From CAUZIB01 sp963663925 (GTDB lineage: Bacteria; Acidobacteriota; Vicinamibacteria; Vicinamibacterales; UBA8438): 64,000 bases of DNA. Within the stretch, counting starts at the first letter, position 1, and every line of letters begins with the position of its first letter. The notes under the pieces are model-generated. The model had not been told where the DNA came from and made no database searches. It saw only the letters and a list, made by a program, of their open reading frames with translations. The translations under genes were made by a program, and so were the position numbers. The stretch covers positions 248,001 through 312,000 of the forward strand of contig OZ250139.1 of assembly GCA_965237405.1 (NCBI GenBank), given 5' to 3'. Positions 45,286-53,988 of this stretch are shown here, piece after piece.

Positions 45286-46340
45286 GGCGTTGTTGCGTAA
45301 ATCGAAACTGGCCCCGAGCGCTCCCACGCGTAGGTTCGTCACCGATCGATCGCGAACGACTCTGGTCGACCAAGCTCGGTCATTCGATTGAGCACGTTGC
45401 ACGCACGCACCGATTCGACAGCTTGCGCTGCGCGAGTCCGACTTCGAAGTCGATCGCCGAGCATCGACTTGTACCGGAAGAACGCGTTCTCGACGCGGGC
45501 CTGTCGATGATAGCCGATTTCCTTCTTCCATCGACGGCGCCCAATTTTGCTGATCCTTCTGATCGTCCCCTCGCGAGCGCTCGACCGCGGGTTGCGTCGG
45601 GACAGCTTGGCTGTCTTCGCCGGCGGCACGACGACGATCGTGCCTCGGGTGTTGGCTGTCTCGTAGAAGGCGAGCGTGTCGTAGGCAGCGTCCGCCGTGA
45701 TCATCCGCGCGCTGCTGGCAACGGTCTCGATCAGATCGATGCCCGTACTCGCGTCATCCACCGCGGAATCGGTCAACGCCTGAGCGACGATCACTCCCGC
45801 TTGGTCGACTCCCAGATGAAGCTTCTTCCACCCACGCCGCCCGCGTCGTCCGTGTTTCGCCGCCGCCCACTCACCCTCGCCGACCATCGACAGGCCAGTG
45901 CTGTCGATGACGAGGGGCAGGGCGGCGCGCCGGGGAACGCGTCGGAGTGTGAGGTTGAGCTGCTGCCCGCGCCGGGACAGCGTCGTGTGGTCGGGCGACC
46001 GCAGGTCACGGCCCATCAGATGGAAGAGTGAGGTGAGAAAGCCTTCCGCCTGACGGCGCGGCAGATGGACGAGGAGACGCAGCGTCAGGGCGGTTTCGAT
46101 CGCGAGGTCCGAGTACTTCGGTGGCGCGCCCCGCGTGCGCGTTCCCTCAGGTGTCCAGGCTGCGATGGCCGCCCTGGACAACCAGATTGTGATGTTGCCC
46201 CGACCGATCAGGGCTCGCTCGTAGGACGCCCAGTTTCGGACGCGGTATTTCGTCTTGTATTTCGGATGGACTCTCGACTGCATCCCTCCAGTCTCGTCTG
46301 GGTCCCTCTCAACCTCACACTTGATTTGTGCAACAACGCC
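45286..46340 (-). mobile_element. IS5-family element (IS903-like), type C
   Basis: 1,055 bp with terminal repeats ggcgttgttgc...aaatc. Related to the decayed element at 4033-5121. No target duplication is visible. Confidence 0.88.
45339..46283 (-). CDS. IS5-family transposase (314 aa)
   Basis: Intact IS903-like enzyme: MQSRVHPKYKTKYRVRNWAS, D in LVIDSTGLSMVGEGEWAA, D in ITADAAYDTLAFYE, E in ARVENAFFRYKSMLGDRL. ATG 46283 matches the start of related copies; the frame is open upstream without support. This is the best-preserved of the IS5 transposases here. Confidence 0.92.
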   Translation of the reverse strand: MQSRVHPKYKTKYRVRNWASYERALIGRGNITIWLSRAAIAAWTPEGTRTRGAPPKYSDLAIETALTLRLLVHLPRRQAEGFLTSLFHLMGRDLRSPDHTTLSRRGQQLNLTLRRVPRRAALPLVIDSTGLSMVGEGEWAAAKHGRRGRRGWKKLHLGVDQAGVIVAQALTDSAVDDASTGIDLIETVASSARMITADAAYDTLAFYETANTRGTIVVVPPAKTAKLSRRNPRSSAREGTIRRISKIGRRRWKKEIGYHRQARVENAFFRYKSMLGDRLRSRTRAAQAVESVRACNVLNRMTELGRPESFAIDR

Positions 46341-46625
46341 CCACAACAACAGCCGGATGGCGGTGTGGTGCCTCGCTGTCAGGGCACCCCTCAAGGCGGG
46401 GTGGTCAGTCCGTTGTTGAGCAATTTGTTCTTGCACTACGTGTTTGATGCCTGGATGACCAGGCATTTCCCCACGGTTCCTTGGTGTCGCTACGCGGATG
46501 ACGGACTGTTCCATTGTCATTCGCAGCAACAGGCTCGCGAAATCTGTGATGTCCTGCGACGGCGATTCCGAGAGTGTGGCCTGGAATTGCATCCGCAGAA
46601 GACCAAGATTGTCTACTGCAAGGAC
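46341..46625 (+). pseudogene. group II intron reverse transcriptase fragment
   Basis: The frame gives GTPQGGVVSPLLSNLFLHYV, FDAWMTRHFPTVPWCRYADD with the YADD catalytic motif, then LRRRFRECGLELHPQKTKIV: RT domains 4-6 of group II intron proteins. It is cut by IS5 on the left and enters IS30 sequence on the right. No intron RNA domains recognised. Confidence 0.85.
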
Positions 46626-46692
46626 GGCGCTCTCATGTGGTCATCGCAACATTTGAACCGCTACGTGGTAAGGAAACAGTGGAGGTGTTGGG

Positions 46693-47013
46693 ATGGCAGA
46701 AACGCGTACTCGCGGTGTGCGGCTGACGCGAGAAGAACGACTGACTGTACGTCGGCTCATCAGTGACGGTCGCAGTTTTGAAGAAGCGGCGGCGGCCGTC
46801 AGGTGTTCGACGAAGACGATGCAGAGGCTGCTGAACACGGTGGGCGGGATGCCACCACGGAAGCCGACGCGTTCGAAGCGGCACCTGTCATTGGCTGAGC
46901 GCGAGGAAGTCTCGAGAGGATTGGGAAGCGGCGCATCGTATCGGGCGATCGCACGACGCCTTGGACGGGCACCGTCCACCATCTGTCGCGAGGTCAACGG
47001 CAATAGCGGCCCC
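46693..47013 (+). pseudogene. IS30-family transposase, N-terminal fragment
   Basis: Starts MAETRTRGVRLTREERLTVR and contains a helix-turn-helix (RSFEEAAAAVRCSTKTMQRL) plus the IS30 signature HLSLAEREEVSRGLGSGASY, RAIARRLGRAPSTICREVN. It is truncated by the integrase-core IS at 47014. The leader from about 46626 probably holds the IS30 left end. Confidence 0.85.
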
Positions 47014-48179
47014 CGTAAGGTGCGTTTAATCGGTCGACCCCTCATGCGGCCTCTCGATTGTAGAAACTGAGTAATCCTCCGAGGCGTACCCGCCGCCGAA
47101 CGTCGGCGTCCGGCCTTCGCGGAGGTGGTGGTCGTTGCAGGAGCTGGTTGTCGAGTCCCTGGTGGTTTCGCTCGCGATGGTCGTGTTCTCTGTACTCGTG
47201 GACGAGACGACGCAGATGCCCCTCGCCGAGCGGGGCCACGCGTGTGAGACACTCCTCTTTGATCGACCTGACGAACCGCTCGGCATAGGCGTTGAGATTG
47301 GGACTCTTCGGCGGCAGCCGAATCGGCTGAACACCGGCGCTCTCCAGGATCTCGCCAAAGACCCGCGTATAGAGGGGATCGCGGTCGTGAATCAGATGGC
47401 GCGCCCTGCGCAAACAGCCATCGACCGGGTCCGTCACATTGCGGGCCTGCTGCTCCATCCACGCGCCGCCCGGCTGCGGGTGGATCCCGGCGATGGTCAC
47501 GCGGCGGGATCTCAGCTCGATCACGAAGAAGACGAGGTACCGCCTGAGCCCCGCCCGCGTCAACATCTCGACGGTGAACAGATCGCAGGCCGCCAGGCCC
47601 TCCCAGTGCGCCTGCAGGAACGTCTTCCAGGGCATGTGCCGGCTCCGCTCGGGCGCCGGGTCGACTCCGTGGTCGTGCAGGATCCGCTTCACCGTGGTCC
47701 GGGCGATAGTGTGGCCGAGGTTCGAGAGCGCGCCGCGGATCCGCGTGTAGCCCCACCGCGGATTGTCGACCGCCATCCTGACCACGAGCTCGGCGACGTC
47801 TTGTCGGGTCATTGGTCGACCTCGACGTCGGCGGGCGCTGCCATCGTATTTCTTGGCGATCAGTCTCCGGTACCAACGCAGGATCGTATCCGGGGTGACG
47901 ATGCCCGCGACCTGCGTCAAGACCCGCCGGCCGAGTTTGTGACCGCGCACAGCGAGTCGACGATGCTGGGCGTCCGTCAGGCGAAGCGGCCGAGGGCCCA
48001 GGTGTTCTCGGAGGACCCGATTCTCCTCCCGGAGATAGTCGATCAAATCGTCTTGGTGACGGTTCACCCAGCCAGCGAACGTGAGGACGAGGAACTGCAG
48101 CGCAGGCGGCATAGCCTGAGACTACTTGGGAGACTCGACCAGCACCGACCTAGCCTCGGCCGCTTTTTCGCACCATACG
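47014..48179 (-). mobile_element. integrase-core (rve) IS, copy 3
   Basis: Nearly identical to copy 1 (2729-3894) and in the same orientation, with ends cgtaaggtgcg and cgcaccatacg. Inserted in the IS30 gene. Directly repeated copies 44 kb apart could recombine and delete the intervening region. Confidence 0.9.
47042..48112 (-). CDS. IS transposase, integrase core domain, 356 aa
   Basis: Differs from the protein at 2757-3827 by only a few residues (for example QRRRLAV/QHRRLAV, GYTWIRG/GYTRIRG, APWEGLA/AHWEGLA). DDE residues as in that copy. Frame intact. Confidence 0.92.
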   Translation of the reverse strand: MPPALQFLVLTFAGWVNRHQDDLIDYLREENRVLREHLGPRPLRLTDAQHRRLAVRGHKLGRRVLTQVAGIVTPDTILRWYRRLIAKKYDGSARRRRGRPMTRQDVAELVVRMAVDNPRWGYTRIRGALSNLGHTIARTTVKRILHDHGVDPAPERSRHMPWKTFLQAHWEGLAACDLFTVEMLTRAGLRRYLVFFVIELRSRRVTIAGIHPQPGGAWMEQQARNVTDPVDGCLRRARHLIHDRDPLYTRVFGEILESAGVQPIRLPPKSPNLNAYAERFVRSIKEECLTRVAPLGEGHLRRLVHEYREHDHRERNHQGLDNQLLQRPPPPRRPDADVRRRVRLGGLLSFYNREAA

Positions 48180-48265
48180 CGGTCCTCAAGCTCAAAGAAC
48201 GCATCATTAAGACTGAGGCGGGCGACACGCAACTCAGCGAGACCGCCACCCGACAGGGATGATGT

Positions 48266-48376
48266 TTGTCGCGGTCGAAGATGGTGCGGCTCTTGTGGCC
48301 GGTCAGGAGCATGGCGACCCGCTCGGGCACGCTGGCGCGGATCAGGTTGCGGGCGGCCGTACGTCGGCAATCGTGC
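48266..48376 (-). pseudogene. tyrosine recombinase fragment
   Basis: Minus frame HDCRRTAARNLIRASVPERV, AMLLTGHKSRTIFDRDK matches residues about 253-287 of the integrase at 26294 almost exactly. The catalytic Tyr position reads Asp. Internal scrap only. Confidence 0.85.
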
Positions 48377-48508
48377 GCCGGGAGTAATGCCGGGAGGGCT
48401 ACTGTTCGCAGCGCGGGATGCTCCATGACGTCAAGCGCGGCGTTCTAGTCAGCCGCAGTCAGCCCTTGCTTGGTCTTCACCTCGATCATCAGGCGGCAGT
48501 GAGGCCTG

Positions 48509-49702
48509 TCATGCATCGCCGCCCGCTTTCATGATCGCGGCAAAGACTTCCGGGTCGGTGACGCCTTCGGACCCGATCAGCAAGACACGAGCATTCGCAT
48601 CGAGCCCAAGCGTGCGGCGCATGTCTTCGCAGTCGGCAGCGGCGATCAGCGCCGCCAGTCCCGCAACGGCGCTTTCGCCGGCCTCGATTTTCGGCTCGTC
48701 TCCTGCCGGGCAGGCAAGCATGCGCACGGCGGCGCCAACGAAGCTGTCGGGAATGGTCAGAAAGTCGCTCGCCTCTTCCGACAGGACCTCCCACGCCAGT
48801 GCGGAGGGTTCGCCGCAGGAAAGACCAGCCATGATGGATTCTTCTTCGATTCGAATGCTCGTCGCCTTGCCTGCCCTTGCGCTCTCGAAAAGGCAGGCCG
48901 CCAGCTCCGGTTCGACAATGACGACACGCGGCGCCTCCGCTCCCCAATATTGCCGGAATCCGGCCGCGACTGAGGCCGCCAGCCCGCCGACACCGCCCTG
49001 CAGGAAGACATGCGTCGGAGCCTGCGCAGTCGCGTCGCAGATCTCCCGCGTCATAACTCCGTAGCCCGCCATCACATCCCGCGGCGGGATGGCGTAGCCA
49101 GGCCAGGATGTATCGGAGACGACAAACCAATCGTTCGCTGCGGCTTCCTTGCGCGCGTACGCCACTGAGTCATCGTAGTTGCCGTCGATCCGGATCACGT
49201 GGCCGCCCAACCTCCGCATGGCCTCGGCGCGCGTTTCGCTGACGTTGGAATGGATATAGAGACGGCAAGACGCGCCAAAACGCTTGCATCCCCAGGCAAG
49301 GGCCCGGCCATGATTGCCGTCGGTGGCCGAGACCAGCGTAACTCTGGCAGCCCAATCCGTATAGTCGCCGTTTCGAATGTCGGCCATCGACACATTGCGG
49401 CCCAAACCTCGCGAGATCTCACGCTGGAGAACGCGCAGCGCCGCATACGACCCGCCAAGCGCCTTGAAACTGCCCAGACCAAAGCGCGGGCCCTCATGTT
49501 TGTACAAGATCTTCGCGATGCCCAGACCGGCCGCAAGATCCCCAAGTTTCACCAGAGGGGTAGGTGCATAGCCTTCCCACTGCGTGATCTCCGCAACGGC
49601 GTCCGCGAAATCAACGGAGGATACGACACGCGTTGCGGCGTCGCCTGGGCGAGGGAAGCCCGCAACATGCCTGAGTGTGCCGGTGTCGAAGCTGGTTGAC
49701 AT
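48509..49702 (-). CDS. dpaL: diaminopropionate ammonia-lyase (397 aa)
   Basis: PLP enzyme (fold type II) converting 2,3-diaminopropionate to pyruvate and ammonia. The PLP lysine is K80 in GLGSFKALGGSYA. The asparagine/His block is SATDGNHGRALAWGCKRFGA. LQGGVGGLAASVAAGFRQYW is the phosphate-binding glycine loop, and IMAGLSCGEPSALAWEVL is typical of the family. Length matches (about 400). The frame is complete, unlike its neighbours, and both sides are IS or recombinase scraps, so it looks like transferred cargo. Other members of the superfamily (threonine dehydratase-like) are less likely. Confidence 0.85.
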   Translation of the reverse strand: MSTSFDTGTLRHVAGFPRPGDAATRVVSSVDFADAVAEITQWEGYAPTPLVKLGDLAAGLGIAKILYKHEGPRFGLGSFKALGGSYAALRVLQREISRGLGRNVSMADIRNGDYTDWAARVTLVSATDGNHGRALAWGCKRFGASCRLYIHSNVSETRAEAMRRLGGHVIRIDGNYDDSVAYARKEAAANDWFVVSDTSWPGYAIPPRDVMAGYGVMTREICDATAQAPTHVFLQGGVGGLAASVAAGFRQYWGAEAPRVVIVEPELAACLFESARAGKATSIRIEEESIMAGLSCGEPSALAWEVLSEEASDFLTIPDSFVGAAVRMLACPAGDEPKIEAGESAVAGLAALIAAADCEDMRRTLGLDANARVLLIGSEGVTDPEVFAAIMKAGGDA

Positions 49703-50263
49703 CCGATTAGGCCACCGATTGGCGGGTCATCATGCGCTCAACTCTTTCAGAAGAACTGGCTCAACCCTGGGGGGTAGGTCACGCCGCCTGCCGATGATAC
49801 GTCTGCCGTTGCCCGACGCGGACACGTGTTCGGCCGTGGCGGCCGCCGATCTATTCACGGTCGAAGTGCTCACCCTGGCCGGTCTTCGGCTGGATTTCGG
49901 CTGCTTCGTGATCGAGCGGAAGACCCGCCGGGTGCACCCCGTACTGTCCAAAAACGAGATCGTGGGGTTGACGGCCGGTCATGTATCGGTGCTTCCGTCA
50001 TCAAGTGTTGGTGAAGAGAGCTTAAGCCCTAATCATCCAGATACTTCCAGCCGATTTTGACGCTGGCACCTCTCTGGCACTGAATATCTAGTCTAAGCGG
50101 TTTGGTTAGAACGAGATAAGGGCGGGGTAGCAACAGTTGATGGCGGAAGCACCGCGCGAAATCGCCGAGACCGTGATGTCAGAACTTGAGGGGTATAGCC
50201 GGCTAGTCGGCCGTAGCCCAGAGAAATCCGGCACGCTGGAAGGGTGGGCGCTGCTTCCGCCAG
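49703..50263. other. 561-bp stretch of IS scraps and unassigned sequence
   Basis: 49834-49943 encodes AADLFTVEVLTLAGLRLDFG and CFVIERKTRRVHP, a scrap of an integrase-core transposase. 49944-49987 is a 44-bp sequence repeated at 60752-60795, probably an IS end. From 49988 to 50263 nothing is recognised. Confidence 0.6.
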
Positions 50264-51068
50264 GGCATTGTCAAAGTAAATCGGCTTGAGCCTGGACGTA
50301 AGGCCTCATAACCTCCGGTGATGCACAATCCCTTTCGTTATTTCAACAGTTCGCCTGAGGTCATCCGCCTCGCGGTAATGATGTATGTCCGCTACCCCTT
50401 ATCGCTGAGACAGGTCGAAGATCTTCTGTGTGAGCGCGGCATCGACATCTGCCATGAGACCGTGCGGTACTGGTGGAACCGCTTTGGTCCAGTGTTTGCC
50501 GCGGAGATCCGGAAACGCCGTGTTCATCATAGATTCTATTCGCTGTGGCGCTGGCATCTTGATGAGGTGTTTGTCCGGATCAACGGGAAGACCCATTATC
50601 TATGGCGCGCTGTGGATCACGAAGGCGAAGTGGTAGAGGTTTTGGTCACGAAACGGCGGGATCGCAGGGCTGCGCTTGAGTTCCTGACGCGTGCGATGAA
50701 GCGTTATGGCCGACCGGCTTCGATCGTCACGGACAGGCTACCGTCATATCGTGCGGCGATGAAGGTGATCGGCAATGAGGGTTGCCAAGAGACCAGGCGC
50801 TGGCTCAACAACCGGGCGGAAAACTCACATCAACCCTTTCGAAGGCGGGAAGGGGCAATGGCTCGGTTCAGAGACATCAAGACCCTGCAGAAATTCACCT
50901 CCGTCCATGCCTCGATCCACAACCATTTCAACCACCAACGCCATCTCAATCGCCGCGACATTTTCAAACAAGGCCGAGCCGCCGCCCGGGCCGAGTGGCG
51001 TCAACTTGCAGTCTGATAGTCCTTGATTGCAGGTTCTTTGGGTCCAGCCTAATTAGTCTGACAATGCC
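50264..51068 (+). mobile_element. IS6-family element, second type
   Basis: 805 bp with terminal repeats ggcattgtca and its complement. Its gene composition and ends differ from the IS6 copies at 34928 and 52501. Confidence 0.85.
50318..51016 (+). CDS. IS6-family transposase (232 aa)
   Basis: Intact: N-terminal helix-turn-helix (YVRYPLSLRQVEDLLCERGI), D in WHLDEVFVRINGKTHYLWRA, D in ASIVTDRLPSYRAAM, E in NNRAENSHQPFRRREGAMAR. Replicative transposase forming cointegrates. Confidence 0.92.
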   Translation: MMHNPFRYFNSSPEVIRLAVMMYVRYPLSLRQVEDLLCERGIDICHETVRYWWNRFGPVFAAEIRKRRVHHRFYSLWRWHLDEVFVRINGKTHYLWRAVDHEGEVVEVLVTKRRDRRAALEFLTRAMKRYGRPASIVTDRLPSYRAAMKVIGNEGCQETRRWLNNRAENSHQPFRRREGAMARFRDIKTLQKFTSVHASIHNHFNHQRHLNRRDIFKQGRAAARAEWRQLAV

Positions 51069-51144
51069 GCCACCGTCCTTACCGGAGTGCAGTGGGTTCT
51101 ACGCTAGATCAAGGCCACCAAGTCATGGTTCAGGCAGCTCCTTA

Positions 51145-51296
51145 TTCACGAGCAGGAACTGCTCGATGCCGGGGACCAGTTGGTCGCCTATCTGGCGCAC
51201 CACGCACAGGCGACGCCGCCCCGGTCCCACCAGACCGGCACGACCGGTCCGCGCACCGCCTCGCCCCTCCGGCTCGTGCGACGCACCACCGCGTAA
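51145..51296 (+). pseudogene. tyrosine recombinase C-terminal fragment
   Basis: The frame gives EQELLDAGDQLVAYLAHHAQ and ASPLRLVRRTTA, stop, parallel to the last 50 residues of the integrase at 26294 (EQELLDAGDQLVEYLAQQAQ ... LRLVRRGTA). Lacks all catalytic residues. Confidence 0.85.
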
Positions 51297-51339
51297 GGAC
51301 GCACGGCGCGCCCCCTTGGCACCAGCTCGCCGCCGCGGG

Positions 51340-51515
51340 CCTGAGGGGGGACGGCGGTCGCCGGACACCGCCCGCCTGTGGGCCGCGGATCGCGTCCAGG
51401 CCCATAGTTGCGGATCGGCCAGCCATCGGCGCACACGTGGCGACGTAGCGGGCCGACGCGGCCGAACACGGGCACGCGTCGGGCCCGACCGAGCCTCCAG
51501 GCCAGGTCGTCGGGC
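51340..51515 (+). repeat. conserved region downstream of integrase, copy 2
   Basis: Counterpart of 27340-27520: follows the same integrase 3' end and shares blocks gccggacaccgcc, cgcgtccaggccc and gcgggccgacgcggcc. Confidence 0.5.
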
Positions 51516-51547
51516 GCCATCCGCCCACGCAACGGCTGCGCGAACCG

Positions 51548-52381
51548 CTATTCCGCCTCCGTCTCGCTTCGAACGGGAAATTGTCCTGCCAGTGCATCTC
51601 GGACGATGGCCTTGACCTTTTCGGAGAAGTCTTTCCGCAGCACCCATTCGAGAAAGCCGCGGTTGTTGGTCGCCAGGTCCGCGAGGGATGTCCCTGCCTG
51701 CGCCCCGAACGCGACCGAGGCGACGCCGTCGCGCCAGATCAGCTTCCCGTCCGCATCGATCCAATTTGGATCACTTGGATGCAGCCAGTCGTGAAGCCCG
51801 TCGACCGTTCGCGGCAGGTCGGGATACGTGTGCAATTGCGCCACCAGCACGGCGACGGTCGCTTCGACATCGCTGCGAGCATCATGCGCCTGTCGAGTGA
51901 CCTGTCCCGGCTGGACTCCGTAGAACCGCAACGCGTCGTCCAGACTCCGCGGTTCTTGGCGGACAAACAGGGCATAGGCGTCGATGACGCGCGCCCCGGT
52001 CGTCGGGTCGGCGACTCCCACGCGGCCAAATTCGGCGGCGAGCAACCGGCGATCGAATCGTGCGACGTTGTAGCCGGTGAGGTCGCAATCAGACAGTCGT
52101 GCCGCAACGGTTGGGGCTAGTTGCGCGAACGTCGGCGCAGACGCCACCGCCGCATCGGCAATGCCATGGATAGCCGTGACGGCAGGGGGAATCGACCGTT
52201 CAGGATTCACGAGCGACGACCATGTCGACACACTCCCGTCTGGAAAGATGCTGGCGGTCGCAATCTGGACGATGCGGTCGTGTCCTGGCCAGATGCCGGT
52301 GGCTTCCAGGTCCACGCACACCAACGGTCGCGTCAGGACGAGATGGGCGGCAAGCTCTTGCGCGAGATGTTCTACATACAT
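51548..52381 (-). CDS. DnaQ-like 3'-5' exonuclease (277 aa)
   Basis: DEDDh exonuclease related to DNA polymerase III epsilon. Exo I is VCVDLEATG (D24, E26), Exo II GYNVARFDRR, Exo III HDARSDVEA. After the nuclease domain (about 18-190) a C-terminal module (SLADLATNNRGFLEWVLRKD, FSEKVKAIVRDAL) resembles a tail seen in stand-alone exonucleases. ATG 52381 is preferred because codons upstream come from the IS110 end at 52397. Role in repair or nucleic-acid turnover; intact. Confidence 0.88.
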   Translation of the reverse strand: MYVEHLAQELAAHLVLTRPLVCVDLEATGIWPGHDRIVQIATASIFPDGSVSTWSSLVNPERSIPPAVTAIHGIADAAVASAPTFAQLAPTVAARLSDCDLTGYNVARFDRRLLAAEFGRVGVADPTTGARVIDAYALFVRQEPRSLDDALRFYGVQPGQVTRQAHDARSDVEATVAVLVAQLHTYPDLPRTVDGLHDWLHPSDPNWIDADGKLIWRDGVASVAFGAQAGTSLADLATNNRGFLEWVLRKDFSEKVKAIVRDALAGQFPVRSETEAE

Positions 52382-52396
52382 GGGTTTATCTGAGGT

Positions 52397-52500
52397 TCTG
52401 ACGCCCCTATATGTCAAGACACGTGTTCAGGCGGCCGCGGTGCCGTGTTGGCGCATGCGGAAGTCTGTCATAACGCGCTGGTAGAGTTCACGGGCAAGGA
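52397..52500 (-). mobile_element. IS110 terminal fragment
   Basis: gacgcccctatatgtcaaga and the minus frame LARELYQRVMTDFRMRQHG match the 3' end of the IS110 copies at 56484 and 60000. Cut by IS6 at 52501. Confidence 0.85.
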
Positions 52501-53332
52501 GGATGTGTTGCAACTTTCCAAAGGTGGCAAGATAGCGGTTGGTCGAGTCGGCCGGGCTCCGTCTCATGCCGCCACCTCGAACAAGTTGTTGATGAACTGA
52601 ATCTGTCGCCGAACATTCGAACCGCTCACCCACCTCGCTTGCCCCTTCCGGATCATGTGCATAGCCTCGTAGCCTTGGATCGTTCGCCGCGGCGCGTGGA
52701 ATGCACGAAAGCCCTGCTTCGCCGTCACGCGTCGTTTGATTGCTCGATGATCCTGCTCCACGATGTTGTTCACGTATTGGACCGGCCGGTGGCGGCAACG
52801 GCGTCGCAGGATCCCTTTCTTTTTCACCCCTGCAATCGCCGAGCCGTAGAGGCGTGCCTGGTCCGTGTTGATGACACGGGGCTGAGGATGCGACGGATCA
52901 GTTAGCGCCTTGCGGAACAGGCGTTTGGCCGTAGCGGCATCACGCCACACCGAGAGCACGAAGTTGATCGTGGCGCCGGTGGAATCGAGGGCTCGGTAGA
53001 GGTAGCACCAACGGCCCTTGACACGAACGTAGGTCTCATCGACACGCCAGGGCCTATTGGTTGGCTTGAGATGACGGCGTAGCCGCTCCTCCAGTTCTGG
53101 ACCGTAGTGCTGGACCCAGCGCCAGATTGTCGTGTGGTCCGCTTCCAGGCCGCGCTCGCGGAGCAGCTCTTCGACATCGCGAAACGAGAGCGAGTACCGA
53201 AGATACCAGCGCACGGCGCACAGAATCAGCCCGGGCTCCGTTTGTCGCCACTTGAAGATCGCCGGTCGGATTGCCTTCTTCATGCTCTCTTCAGGTTACC
53301 AGTCGCCGTCGGCCAAAGTTGCAACACAACCG
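52501..53332 (-). mobile_element. IS6-family element, copy 2
   Basis: Ends ggatgtgttgcaac and (complement) ggttgtgttgcaac, as in 34928-35758. It separates an IS110 scrap from a truncated membrane-protein gene. Confidence 0.88.
52564..53283 (-). CDS. IS6-family transposase (239 aa)
   Basis: Intact version of the gene broken at 34973: MKKAIRPAIFKWRQTEPGLI, D in WRVDETYVRVKGRWCYL, D in VINTDQARLYGSAIAG, E in NNIVEQDHRAIKRRVTAK. Likely the active source copy. Confidence 0.92.
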   Translation of the reverse strand: MKKAIRPAIFKWRQTEPGLILCAVRWYLRYSLSFRDVEELLRERGLEADHTTIWRWVQHYGPELEERLRRHLKPTNRPWRVDETYVRVKGRWCYLYRALDSTGATINFVLSVWRDAATAKRLFRKALTDPSHPQPRVINTDQARLYGSAIAGVKKKGILRRRCRHRPVQYVNNIVEQDHRAIKRRVTAKQGFRAFHAPRRTIQGYEAMHMIRKGQARWVSGSNVRRQIQFINNLFEVAA

Positions 53333-53781
53333 CCAAAACTCAGAACCGCCTCGGGGGGACATGGCTGCTGGCCCTGGGCGTCGTGTTACTCGTTGTCTTC
53401 GTCGCCGCTTTTCAGGCGGGGTGGTCCATGGACAGGCTGGGATTTGAGTCGTCCGTCCTGCTGTGGCCGCTGACCTACCTCGGTGCGGTGGTGATGTGGT
53501 TTTACGTGTATGGCAAAGCCCGTGCCTGGTGGTACTGCTACCACGCTCTGCTGCTGGCTGTGTGCGGCGCCCACCTGGCGATCGTGCTGACGAGCGCCCG
53601 TGAGTTGTGGCCGCTCTTGGTGGTCCAAAGCTGGCAGCTTGGTGGCTTTGCCATCTACGCGCTCGGGATTCTGCCCTTTACCGTATTGATTGTGGCGGCA
53701 CCGCTCTTGCGAGACCGAGTCCAGCAGAAGCGAAGTGCTGTAGAAAGCATCCTGCCTGGGGACGCCCGGTTGCCGGCGTGA
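53333..53781 (+). pseudogene. membrane protein, N-terminally truncated
   Basis: Four hydrophobic spans (TWLLALGVVLLVVFVAAF, SSVLLWPLTYLGAVVMWF, YHALLLAVCGAHLAIVL, FAIYALGILPFTVLIVAA) with a basic C-terminus. The frame enters directly from the IS6 end, so the original start is lost; an internal ATG at about 53429 could still be used. Family not recognised. Confidence 0.6.
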
Positions 53782-53988
53782 GCATCGCGATCACGCAAAT
53801 TTCAGCGACTGCCGCCGGCCAGCGACCCATCCGTGTGCGTGTCTGTTTCAGCTCTTGCTGAGTGATATCGGTAGCGCAGGGCTTTACGCGGGTTATGCAC
53901 GAACTGCTCGCCGCCCCGTGCGGCTCGCTCCGCAAACCGCCAGCGTGTTTGACCCTCCGCTGATCATCGCGCCGCCTCCAGGGTTTGG

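Noticed and set aside
46341..46625. Diversity-generating retroelement or retron
   Set aside because: The RT fragment carries group II intron features (GTPQGGVVSPLLSN, YADD), has no accessory gene and shows no template/variable repeat pair nearby.
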